DNA from: Schizochytrium sp. TIO01 | Taxonomy: Eukaryota; Sar; Bigyra; Thraustochytrida; Thraustochytriidae | NCBI GenBank assembly: GCA_004764695.1 | Contig: SMSO01000035.1 | Location: forward strand, 1,052,001 to 1,116,000 | Length of the DNA stretch: 64,000 nucleotides | Reading direction: 5' to 3' | The notes under the pieces: generated by a model | What the model saw: only the letters and a program-made list of their open reading frames with translations | What the model was told of the DNA's origin: nothing | Database searches by the model: none | Translations under genes and position numbers: made by a program | Shown: piece after piece, positions 42,329-52,823 of the stretch | Layout of the letters: each line of letters starts with the position of its first letter | How positions within the stretch are numbered: the stretch's first letter is position 1

Positions 42329-42808
42329 TTAGTACGACAGTTGGTGCTGCTGTACCATGGACAAAGACTGGATGAGTTTATCTATCCGCTCTGTTAGACC
42401 AGACCGATTGGGGAGTAGACTTTGAGAAAAGGCAATACTCAACGAGCGTAAATAGGCAATGACGCTTGGGAGCGGGGTTCGCTCCAGAGAAGGAAGACAT
42501 TCATGTTGACTCAACAAACGCTTCCATTGCGAGGTAGGGGCGCCATTGCGAAGTTCAATTTCTGCAACCTGAGCCAGTGGTTGAAGGTCAGCATCCAAAA
42601 GCGCATATTCCCGAAACATGTCAGAAATACTTTCAACACGTGGATTCGCGGATGTGCGTTGCACTATATCATTAAAGAGGAACGGGCTAGAATTGGCGGC
42701 CTCTGCAGCTAAATTAGCTGTCCACGGGGAACCTTCTATGGGTTTGGGGATTGTCCCAAATCGTGCTAGCAGGGATTCCTCATCCTGCCGGTCTGTGTAG
42801 TTCCGATT
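42329..42808 (-). CDS. PH-filamin protein, C-terminal segment in the +1 frame
   Basis: An open frame without its own ATG near the beginning that follows directly on the PH-filamin gene, overlapping it by 29 bases. It encodes ~160 residues: DEESLLARFGTIPKPIEG, an alanine-rich stretch, then helices such as ISDMFREYALLDADLQPLAQ and LTERIDKLIQSLSMVQQHQL, ending in TAA. The composition is clearly protein-like (amphipathic helices) and no independent start is evident. The simplest reading is that it is the C-terminus of the upstream protein, reached by a one-base frame change. Domain unknown; possibly a short coiled-coil tail. Confidence 0.65.
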   Translation of the reverse strand, partial: NRNYTDRQDEESLLARFGTIPKPIEGSPWTANLAAEAANSSPFLFNDIVQRTSANPRVESISDMFREYALLDADLQPLAQVAEIELRNGAPTSQWKRLLSQHECLPSLERTPLPSVIAYLRSLSIAFSQSLLPNRSGLTERIDKLIQSLSMVQQHQLSY

Positions 42809-44948
42809 TTAGGTCGATATGAAATGGAGAATTTCTAATGTGCTCAGAGCCAAGCTTCACAGCAACTGAAATTTCTTCAGCCTGTCGAAACGGTATGACT
42901 AAGTGAACTTTGGCTCGCTCACGTTTCCCACCTCGCATTCGAACCACTTTACCAGGTCCGACAGGAGGCAAGAGTTCCACTGCAAATGCAGATTCATATT
43001 CCTGGTCTTCTGGGGGTGGTGGCAAACGATTGAGTAAAGTATCACGCCGCTGGATAGAAAACACAACGAATGCCACATCTTTTTCTTCGTTGCGCTCTAC
43101 TTTGAGATCTTCCATGGTACAATGCAGGGGGCTCTCTCTTCCAGGATCTACCCTGATCCGAAGCGGGGAGCCATACACGGGATATCCACAGTATTGAACA
43201 TGAAGCCTGTAATCTGCTGCTTGTCTTAATGTTGGCTTAATAAGAAAGTCCATGGCTTTTTCATGGACAATGGTCGCGACCTCAAGCATTTGGAGACCCA
43301 CGAACTCCATATCTAAGCGATTCTTAGGGGTTCCTACGCGTACGACTCTCGCCGTAAGACACTTCAAGAGTGCGTCGGTGTCATTTGGGAGCCTTTCAGG
43401 CAGAAGGCACCGAAGCCGGTATTTGTAAGGCTGGGAAGATGCGGTCACAAAGTGGGGGCCATCGATAATACATGCAAGTGCGCTAGCAGCTTTTTGAGCT
43501 AGAACGCGTTTGGAGCTCTTTGAAAGAACTTGCTTCGCGCAGAATTGAGCGATACTCGATGCCGATGTCCATCGTAGAGGGTTGGGTATAATTCCAGATA
43601 ACGCAGTATTCTGGTCATCAAGCCAGGCCCGAAGAGAATATGCCCACGCATATGTCATCGCATCAGATTGACCTGTCATTCGAAGAATGACTTCTGGCTG
43701 TTTTGCCAACATAGAGTCTGTAGATTGATATACAGGACTGCATCCACTTAGGCGAACTTCGAGCTTTTCCTCTGGCTTTGGCCTCGCAAGGCGAACCTCA
43801 GGTGTTTCATTTAAAAGAGGCGACCAAAGGAACATGATTGCACCTCGCGACGGTGCCGAAAGTTCTGCCAATCCATCAGGGCCAAGAACGACGTATGTTT
43901 CGCGCCATTTTGCGGAAAGGGGAGCAGAGTGAACAAGAAGGTAGCCACAGCAAGGCAAGATGTTTGGCTTGGGTGGCCAATCCAGGCTATCATTTTGATT
44001 CCCGCTTGTCTGCTCCTTGTCATTATATTCAGCGCGTCCTTTCTGGTCAGGGCGAGTTGTAGTTTCCAAGACGGCTTTGTTGGGTTTATTTTCATTCTGT
44101 TTGTCATGGCGAATTGTGGTTCTTTGTTTCAAATTCAGAGTGGCGGAAGGATGTAATGAGGATGTTATTGGTTCACTTCTAAGGTCCGAAATCTGGGAGG
44201 AATTCTGTTTGTGACCTTTTGAAGGGGGGGGCAGTGCCAAAGGTGCTCGCAAAGGCGGTAGGAGGGCATCCAAGCTGATTTCCCTCTCGTCAATTACAGC
44301 CATAAGAGACATGGCCCAACTCGCGGCTGCAAGAACATCATCGGTCATCGGAGCTGTGCTACGGCCAGCAGAATTACAACGAAATATAGCAACATCATCA
44401 AAAGGCCCCAAGGTCACCTCAAACGTTCTCTCGCCATCGTTGTAATGAACGGCTCTGATCACTCCCTGGAAAAGACGTTCTGCGTCCGGATTTGGTGCAT
44501 CGTGCACCGATATTTGCCTCAAATTGTAATTGATGACACCATAGCACCTTCTCCACTGTTCTAAGCCATCCCCGGACTGTTCAAGGACGTCAAGCCACCC
44601 CCCGTCCCGAAGGTATGTGGCCTCTGCCACCAGTGAGCTTTCGTTGTGCTTTGGACCTTTGTCAAAGAGGCTAAAGTTCTTGACACCTGTGTTGGTGTCA
44701 TTGTGCCCGTACAGCACGAGCTTGCCGCTCATGACGAAGAAGAGTGCCAAAGTCTTATCTACACTATTGAGTAGCCAGAATTCAAACAAATGCAAACTCA
44801 AGGCAAGTGTGCCTGTTGTGTGGCTTATGTTTTTCACACATGCAGCTAGATCGGTAAAGTCTTTCCTTGCACGGTCTCGCTTGCTGTCGGTCGTATTCCA
44901 TTTCAAGAGGACATATTTTAAAGTCTCTTTTCGAGGTATATAAGTCAT
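42780..44948 (-). CDS. Two PH domains plus filamin-type immunoglobulin repeats
   Basis: 722 codons ending in TGA. Domains by eye: PH-like 1 at ~115-220 (GGWLDVLEQ, WRRCYGVI, a final helix with AASWAMSLMAVI), a Ser/Lys/Asn-rich linker, PH-like 2 at ~334-446 (CGYLLVHS, WRETYVVL, YAWAYSLRAWL), then two filamin-type folds at ~500-602 (ending YPVYGSPLRIRVDPG) and ~605-713 (ending IRNSPFHIDLK). GSPLRIRV and NSPFHIDL match the filamin GSPF signature. Such a protein could link membrane phosphoinositides to actin or signalling partners, but I recognise no named family. The ATG at 44948 follows an in-frame stop. The ATG at 44732 (MSGKLVLYGHND) is an alternative start that keeps all domains. The C-terminus apparently continues in the +1 frame (42329-42808). 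Confidence 0.72.
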   Translation of the reverse strand: MTYIPRKETLKYVLLKWNTTDSKRDRARKDFTDLAACVKNISHTTGTLALSLHLFEFWLLNSVDKTLALFFVMSGKLVLYGHNDTNTGVKNFSLFDKGPKHNESSLVAEATYLRDGGWLDVLEQSGDGLEQWRRCYGVINYNLRQISVHDAPNPDAERLFQGVIRAVHYNDGERTFEVTLGPFDDVAIFRCNSAGRSTAPMTDDVLAAASWAMSLMAVIDEREISLDALLPPLRAPLALPPPSKGHKQNSSQISDLRSEPITSSLHPSATLNLKQRTTIRHDKQNENKPNKAVLETTTRPDQKGRAEYNDKEQTSGNQNDSLDWPPKPNILPCCGYLLVHSAPLSAKWRETYVVLGPDGLAELSAPSRGAIMFLWSPLLNETPEVRLARPKPEEKLEVRLSGCSPVYQSTDSMLAKQPEVILRMTGQSDAMTYAWAYSLRAWLDDQNTALSGIIPNPLRWTSASSIAQFCAKQVLSKSSKRVLAQKAASALACIIDGPHFVTASSQPYKYRLRCLLPERLPNDTDALLKCLTARVVRVGTPKNRLDMEFVGLQMLEVATIVHEKAMDFLIKPTLRQAADYRLHVQYCGYPVYGSPLRIRVDPGRESPLHCTMEDLKVERNEEKDVAFVVFSIQRRDTLLNRLPPPPEDQEYESAFAVELLPPVGPGKVVRMRGGKRERAKVHLVIPFRQAEEISVAVKLGSEHIRNSPFHIDLKSELHRPAG

Positions 44949-44952
44949 TTAT

Positions 44953-45729
44953 TTAAATGAGATCACACCAAATCGACCAAATCGAAAATCGAAGTGTAAG
45001 TTGTACCAGGCCATCCTCAAATTCATTATAAATAATTGTGAAATTCTTTTGGATTAGTTCGGGAGTGCCGTATACCCAATGCAGTTTCCTGCAAAAAAGA
45101 AAAACAGCGTGGTTTCTTCTAGGTACTGAAAACAAAATGCCAGTAAAAGGCCCTTTATCTGGTATTGTAGCCGTTGATAAGAAGGGGTCCCCTGGGTGGG
45201 TGCGCTACTAGTTCGAAATCTGGGCGTGTGGCAAGAATTAAAATAAACAGTGTCGGCATTTTCAATTGATCTGATCCCTTAAGCGCCATACAGCCACCTT
45301 TGTTAGGTTTTCTCCACGAGTCATTGCCCAACTGAAGCTGGCGGGGTCGGAGTTGTGGAGGAGGACAACGCACATGGAATTTTCAAAGTTGCGTGAACTT
45401 GAAATTCGGAATGCCAAAGTATTTTCTGGAACACTCAATGGACATTGCAGGTTAGAGATTTGGGAGCTCAACTGGCAAATCTTATTAATTGAAAGTAGAG
45501 CCAAAGCAAGGTAACTCTAGTTCTTCATAATTTCGTGTGTGAAGACCTATAGAATGTCTACTTCTGGGAAATCATATTCCAAAATTGAATTTTGATTTAC
45601 CCCTTCTTTTAAGCTGCAAAAGCCTATTCTACTTATGAAATTAATAATTTGAAGCGACCAGAAAGAAGATAATCTTAACTTCAGTTTACTCAAAGTAAAC
45701 GGTTCGACTCTTAAAGTTTGGAGCGGCAT
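44953..45729 (-). CDS. Possible spliced or decayed exons with an MSP/ASH-like beta-sandwich
   Basis: Three short protein-like minus-strand segments in different frames. 45262-45519 contains LSVPENTLAFRISSSRNFEN followed by VVLLHNSDPASFSWAM, a pattern seen in MSP/ASH-type domains. 45155-45240 contains FELVAHPPRGPLLINGYNT, which would suit the continuing fold. 44953-45090 contains HWVYGTPELIQKNF and IIYNEFEDGLVQLTLRF. A splice-like 38-base element at 45089-45126 (GTACCT at its 5' end; a T-rich tract and TTTTTTGCAG at its 3' end) would join frames in phase. A further frame (45547-45729, ATG start MPLQTLRVEPFTLSKLKLRL) lies upstream. This may be a multi-exon gene, the 5' exons of the PH-filamin gene, or a decayed copy. 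Exon borders are not proven. Confidence 0.3.
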
Positions 45730-48700
45730 GGTACGGACCGAAGAAACATAGAAGACAAGGTATATATTATATATTTAAAGATGTGTAACTTTTATGTGAG
45801 AAGTAAGTATTGGTAATAAATACATAGTGTACATTATAAGATAGAACTTCGCTGAAGTGATTGGAGAGAGACACCCTATATTTCAAGAAATAGTTCATTG
45901 GACTAAAACAGCTCTATCAAAGTATACTTGACAACCGTATGTGCTGACCAATTGGAAAAGCTATCATCTTGCAATTTTAAGATACATTCTTAATGAATCA
46001 ATCACTGCTACATAGGCAAGTACCTGCCAGCACTTGCAGTTCAACGCAATATAATACCTATTAATGTACTTATGAAAGTGTAAATACGTGCTTCGTATGT
46101 GATGAGACCAACCTAAAACCAAAATGTGACAACGGCGTCAATCGTTGGTTGGCGGTTCAAACGTTATTATTTCTGGCTGGACTGGGCGCGTGTCAGCTTC
46201 CGGGCAGTGCTACGTGTTTGCCAAACTGTCATCTCAAAAAATAAAATTACTGGTGTTAGTATCTTCGAAATGGGGAGACATTACCAGCGCCACTCGGAGA
46301 CATTCACCCACCGGCTCGCTTCCTTGAATCGATCTGGTTTATACTCTTCCGTATACGTACCCCAGTATATCTTTGTATGCAATGACAAATAGAGTCGCCG
46401 AGTTGGTTTACAAAGTACCTACTGAGTAGGTAGTACTAAGTTACAGCTTCACTCGGAAGCGGAGTAACAAGCAGACTCGCATCGTGCTATCGTTCGAGGA
46501 GGTGGATAACTTGACTTTATGTAGCACAAAGCTCCAGCAGGAATAGGCACAGATGATTCTGAATTGGTGGCTATGAGCCTAAACAGGTTGAGATTTCCAA
46601 AAACAGCTGCTAACTTCTCCCATCATACCTGTGTAGGTGTTATAAATGTTTTATGATGACAGTCTTAAATCTTCGCAAATGTCCTTCAGTTCTTCACCTA
46701 CATCAACTGAGGAAAGCTCAAACTCTATCTTCCTGTTGTATTAGCGTCATACTCGCTCAATGTTTGTCAAACCGACGAGCCGTTTTGATCACTCTTTCAG
46801 AAAATGTAAATAGCATATTTTGTTACATAGTAGCATCTTAAAGAGGGTGTTCATGCACATGCCATTTGCTGATACGGACCGCCTTTAAATTTCGTACGCA
46901 TAAAAAAGCAATAACAAGCAATTCATGACCTCGACTAGTTAGGTCTAGTAGGTGCTAGCGCCAGTGTTCTCCTTCTCTTCAGAAATTGTACAATCTACAG
47001 CCTGAGCTTGAGCAACGATTTAGAAACCATGATGGTAGGGACCAAGGCCGCTCTGCCGCGCAGAGGGCGTGGAAAGCTTTCGAGAGATCACGATGCTCTG
47101 GTCGTCTCCCGCGTCTCTAGGTATCTTAGATATCAATCTGCCTCCCAGGTACTATCTACGCCAGACAGACAATTTTCACGTGCCTGCTGCAGGAGTGAGT
47201 CATCATGGAGACTAGGCTAGGCCTGCTGGTGGTTTAGTGGCTTATCGCGATCTTCAGTCAGGTCGTCTGAGATCCCGCGTCTCCAAGTCGGCGCAATGCA
47301 ATCCGGGGCAAGACCAGACTGTCAACTTGTGCAGGAGGCGTTGGTAAAATATGTGTGGTGACTTGGAGAGAGGTTCTGGTGTGGCAACTGCTGCTGGCGT
47401 TCAAGGTACCTATTTTCGTTCGTCGTGGTGCTTAGATTGTTTTGCTAAAAGACTTCGGACTTGAAGACGCCATGCCGCCGTCACCTAACTCCCTACTGGA
47501 TTTCGGGGCGAAATTCTGAGCACTTGCGCGGGATCATGTTTTCGTCGACTACACGCTCTCCCGCATTTCCACGAGTTAATTAGTGATTCACGTGCAGTGG
47601 AAGTAAACGCTAAAAGCTAGTTCTTACTGCCTACGTGCAAGTCTTTTTTCCTAGAACTTCAACCGCAACCTTTGAGCCGCTGGGTGGCCTCGCGAGGTCG
47701 ATCCACTCGCGGGCCTTGCTTGTTTGAGCTTGCTCGGCAGTGTCTTCGAACGCTATCTACTGTCGAACCTTCAACGCCAACTTCAACTGATTAGAGCGTA
47801 CCATCGATCGTCAATTTTATGTGATTATCTTCTTCGCTAAATGTTTATGCGATTTAAGCGCCGAGATCTTCTCGTACTATAGCACTCGAAGCGATCGATC
47901 ACGTGCCTTTCCCATCCCACTCTGGCTGGCACCAATGTAAAACCTTTGTGCTGGACTTTACTCTGCCGCTCTGACATTGCGGGACACCGGTCGCCTCGAA
48001 GTCTCGCAAGGTCAGTCTCAAGCCCATTACCTTCGCTGCATCGGCCTGATTGAAGGAGTTGATGATGACGATGACGACGATTAAAAATAACTTCGTTCTC
48101 CATGATCGTTGGCCGTGATGAAGTTTTTGTAGGTTTTGTCCTGCTTATTTTGTTTTTTATTCGAGCCCGAGTCCTATAAATAATCTGGAGAAACAGAAAA
48201 ACAGAAAAATAAATAAAAATTCTTTGCTTTTGCCGAAGAGCGGTCTTTTATGTGGAAAATGGGTGCTTTTGTTTGCGTCACGCTGCTGTCACAGTCTTTT
48301 CGACGACAGTCTATTCGTTTTGGGCCTGGGAATTGCAGTCGTGCAACGATTAGATACTCAGGTGCTTGATATCCGATCTAGCCAAATACTCCACCCCCTC
48401 GAGTATGATTGATTGATTGTCTTGTTCGTATGACACGAGTGCTTTCTAACAATCAGGGTGCCCCTGCGTATTTATTTAACAGACAGGGTCCGTGGGTTTT
48501 GGATGAAGCGAATTTTTTTGGTTCAACCTGGTGCTCGGCTATTCTTTGCACGTGTGCATTGTCCAGCTTTAGGCAACTGGCTCGTGGCTTAGACACCCGC
48601 TGTCATTTCAGAAAGAAAAACCTGAGTGATCGATTTTGAGCCTCGGGCTGTTGGTGTGCTCACGTTGCACTACCTTTATCCAACTGCGTGGCAATTGTGC

Positions 48701-51700
48701 TGTAAAATCGAGTAAAGTCGAGCAGTTAATGGTTGCGCATGTAGCGGAATAGCTCTCTAGGTAATATGATAGAGCCTTGGTATCCTGGTCATTGTATTGC
48801 AAAGCAATGAAGTTTATACAGTGATTGCTTTCACTCTTTTTAATAGCTTTATTAGTTAGAATACCTATGACTAGTGTTATGTGGCACCTAAAGCCTACGA
48901 GCAGAAGTGGTGAAGAAGCGAAGGGGAAGATAGTAACCAGAATCATTGAGCAAAAATAATGATCGATCAATTCGCTTTTCAGCTGTTGCTGTTCAATTCG
49001 GTTGGGTATACATGCAGTACTGCCATTTGTTGGTGTTGTGATAGTTTTCGAGGAAGACATTCATTCATTTCGGTGCCTGCCAGGCACCCTAACTTCGAAC
49101 TTCGTCTAGCAAGGTGATATTGGTGGCATTACCCATCTTTGTTGAATTAAGACATCCAATCCAACTGAGGCAGAGTTTTCCTTTCCTCCTTGCGTTCGAG
49201 AAGACCATCGCAAACTTTACAAAATATGCAACTGCTGCAGCATTCAAGGTGGAGAACAACGCTAACATTTTCCTGGCATCTCAAAAAGAAAAAGAAAAAA
49301 GAGAAAGAAAAAAATCTATGCAAAGCCTACGATTCGAAGCACCATCGTCCTACAGAAGCAAAGAATGCAAAGTCCAGCGCGGAGGCACAAATATTCATCA
49401 ACCACGAAGCATCCTTACTGTTTCTAGCCTCATATCAATTAAACAATGCGGGTCACCCTCAACTCTTACTTCTTTTGATAATGGTTTCTGTGAAAGCGCG
49501 CGGTGCACCAAGGTCCAGGCCTAAACTGCAGTGAAAAGTGAGCGGTGCATTGTGCGACTAGCAGGGGAAAACTTGATCGTGCTGTGTGCTATATATTATA
49601 ATGCTGGTTCACAATGCTCCTCCATTGTTTGTCTTCTGCACCCCATCGTGTCTTCGGCCATTACGTGACGTTGAAAATGCCCCCCTGGAGCTTGAGCAGC
49701 GCCATCAGTAGACGGGCTTGATGTAATATACATGGGGTGTGCACGCGCTGGGCATCCTCTCATTCAAACGGAAGTTGAAAGAATTATTCTTTTAATTTTG
49801 GCCCTTTTTACTAGTATTTCTAGGCCTGTTTGAGTTGTTTTATTTATTGATTTATTGGTTTATGAAATGACAATGGTAATTGTTTAAATTAGAAGATTAA
49901 AGTATAATAAAGTATAGTAATAATAAGTTGAAAGGACTTTAGTAAAACTTAAAACCTTTAATTAATTAATTTAATTTCAAGTAGACTCGGAAGTCGAGGA
50001 GGAATTGAAGGACTCCAAGTGGAGCGCGCTATGAAATCCAGGCCGAGTTTCTCATTTTGACAACCAACACCATTCAGGGGGCTCGTGGCAGAGAGCTAAA
50101 CAACCGCTTGATGAGATAAACCGTCGAGATAGACCATAACCAACTAGGGCAATTCTAATTGAACGATACATGCCCAGCTTGAACCTGCACGATGAAGAAC
50201 GATGTAGTTGGGTAAAGGGGATCTGACCTGACAACAATGGTTGGGCTGACACAAAGCTACGACGAGTAATTAGACCAAGTCACCCGTCGAATGCTGCATT
50301 TTGCATTGTCATGCTTTGCAACCAAATGCAACGTAGATGCATCACAACCGCAACTCATCAATGTAATGCAACAGGTGCGCGATGCAACACAACAAACGGT
50401 TCGAGGCAGCACTAAATTTCGGCCTCGTCGAATTCTGAGCAGCTTCTCCTCTAGCCCTTGGCCCGCGCGCTGGTCTCTGTCTCAGATAGAACTCAGGGAG
50501 CGGGCACGAACCCACCAACGGCGGCTCACGCCCCAGTTTGCTCCTTCCACCAACGAGCGAGCGAGTGAATAGGTGAGCGAATGAGCGAGTGAGCGAGTGA
50601 CTCGGAGCATCCGAGACAAGAGTGGCTTAGCTTTCGTGTTTTGGCCAGCAGGTAGGTAGGTACTAGTTGCTTTTCGACTTCCCAGCAACCTGTTGACCTT
50701 TAAGTTGTTCAAGTTCGAGTTGGCAAATTCCACTCAGTTAGGCACCGTTGATCATCGTACATAGCACAACTAGAAACTTTTTACCCATGGAGGCTTTGCG
50801 GTCTTTACCAAGCTGAGGAAAGTGCCTGGAAATCGGACATTGTCGAAAACACTCGCAGAATTTGGAGCTCAAAAGCTGCTTCCTATGTCTCATGTCGTGC
50901 TTTCGCTTTACAACAGCACAAAGCTTTCTAGTGGTACCAATAGGTAATGAGTTGTTGTCTTGGCTTGAGTTTTTAGTACCCAAGCTATTAAAGATTTTAA
51001 CTTACTACCTCTGACTAGTGAGCGTAGATTAAATTGCTCACAGCACATACTCGTCATGGTAATCCCACTACATTTGTTGAAGCTCTTGAAATTTATGAGA
51101 TATCGGTAACACATTCTTCAAGCCCAGCTTCATATTTGAGGTTGTACCTAGTACTTAATGTTTGCCCTGGCAACACTCGTGGTAAGGTTTGTACAACAAG
51201 GAGCTTGTCTGAGCAAGAATTGCAACAGAGTCACACGGTTCTATCTCCAAAGCCCAGCAATGGAAATATTTTATTTAATTGAGGTCAGATCGAGAGTGCT
51301 AACAGGTGGCGGTGGTTGAACTGGATTCCTCGAATTACAAGCAGGACCTGTGCTGCTTGCTGATCGTCCATTAATTCTAACAGTACAAAGAATCGCTGTC
51401 GGTAATGAACTTGGAAAAATGCAAAAAGGCCTCGGATTGGGGCCAATTAAAAACCTGCTCAAGCGCACGCTAGCCTGAGTATGTCTGGGCGTGTGGCGCC
51501 AACTGGCTCTTGCAACTCCACGGCCAATCGCAACTCTCTATCTCACAAACAACTTTGGATTTGATTGGCAATGCGCTGATTTATTCGTTCAGAGTTGATT
51601 AAGGCGGATCGACCAGTTGTTAAGAAGGCACCCATCGCTACAGAGCCCTTCACGGAGCCCTTCACGGAGCAATGCGCACACAGTCACTTAAATGTGTCTA

Positions 51701-52823
51701 CTACTATAGAATTTTTCAAAGTACATAAAAGTATGAAGGCAACCTTCATCTTGACGGGTGAAAGGGCCCAACTTGCAGTTGGACCTATCAGATATCAGAT
51801 ACATAAACATTGCTCTAATGAATTGACAGGCTGACTAATTGCAATTGCATGGTGCTCTTCACTTCACGAACGCTGCGGAAATCTTTGCAGAGGCCGGTGA
51901 AGATGAAAAGGTTACTTTTGCTAGTGCTATGACGCTACTTGTGTTTACTTTCTACTACCTTAAAAAAATGTTTTTTTGTTTTTGTTTTTTTAAGTTTTTT
52001 CAAGCAAATAAAATGAAATGGAGAACGAACTGGAAGTGAAAAGTTTTCTGTATTTTGGGAATAAATAAAAGTCTTCAAGTTCCGCACGTGCCGCGCAAGG
52101 GAAACGAACAAGAAGTTATCACTTTTCACCTTTCGCTTTGCAACTGCACGACACACCCAGATTCTTTACAGTCAGGCCTTGCACATATATAGAAAAATCA
52201 GTCGAAGCCATACTACGTGGGCTGGGAGAACAGGAAAATGAACCTCAAATAATCATGGTAAGCACCCTCATTATGCATTGAGCGACACATCAATGTTTTG
52301 GTAGAAAATTTGTTTAGTTGCTAATTCTATCTAACAGCTCTAACAGTAGGCTCTGCGAAAGTGAGAGAGACGGAAGCAAAGGCAAATGAGCGAGGGAGAC
52401 CATAAGAAAACAGATCAATAGAGAAAAACGCGACAGAATTAGAAGCAAAAGTGCTACTTCTTTTTCAACAACACTAAACCATGGCTCTCACACTAATAAA
52501 ATAAAAGTATCACATAGTAATAAATAGGAGGTAAAAATAAAATAAAAATCTGGAAGAGCTGAGTTTTTTTTTTTTTTTTTGTTTAAATTAATATTAAATA
52601 TCAGTATTTGTTTTAATTAATAGAATAAATAAATAAACTTAAAGTATAATAAAGGTATATAATAAAATGTTCGTGAGGAGCGAGTGTGTACGTGTGAATA
52701 AAAGCAATGAATGAAAGTTTGGATCGAAGCAGCAAACCCATAACTTCGGGCGAGCAGGCACAAGAGCTCGCAACTAGCCAGGGCCCTGTCGATCAACTAA
52801 GGCTTGGCCTTTCATAGAGGACA
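45730..52823. other. 7 kb gene-poor region
   Basis: No family-like frame was found on either strand. The longest ATG-started frames (48608-49060 minus, 150 codons; 49114-49524 plus, 136 codons) have no recognisable domain and look random. AT-rich low-complexity stretches occur at about 49780-49980 and 52490-52670, with a T17 run at 52564-52580. A cluster of TGCA words lies at 50290-50400 and a GAGC/GAGT repeat near 50553-50600. The segment before 52824 must contain the exchanger promoter. Confidence 0.6.
50553..50603. repeat. (GAGC/GAGT)n repeat
   Basis: Imperfect GAGC and GAGT tetranucleotide units around two GAAT interruptions. Confidence 0.8.

Noticed and set aside
46390-46480. A tRNA-like start (GTCGCCGAGTTGG) followed by a small hairpin
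   Set aside because: The hairpin loop is 5 nt, no B-box (GGTTCRANTCC) follows at the right distance, and no acceptor stem can be paired.
48608-49060. 150-codon ATG-started minus-strand frame
   Set aside because: No domain, AT-driven composition and no supporting neighbours; frames of this length arise by chance in spacers this large.
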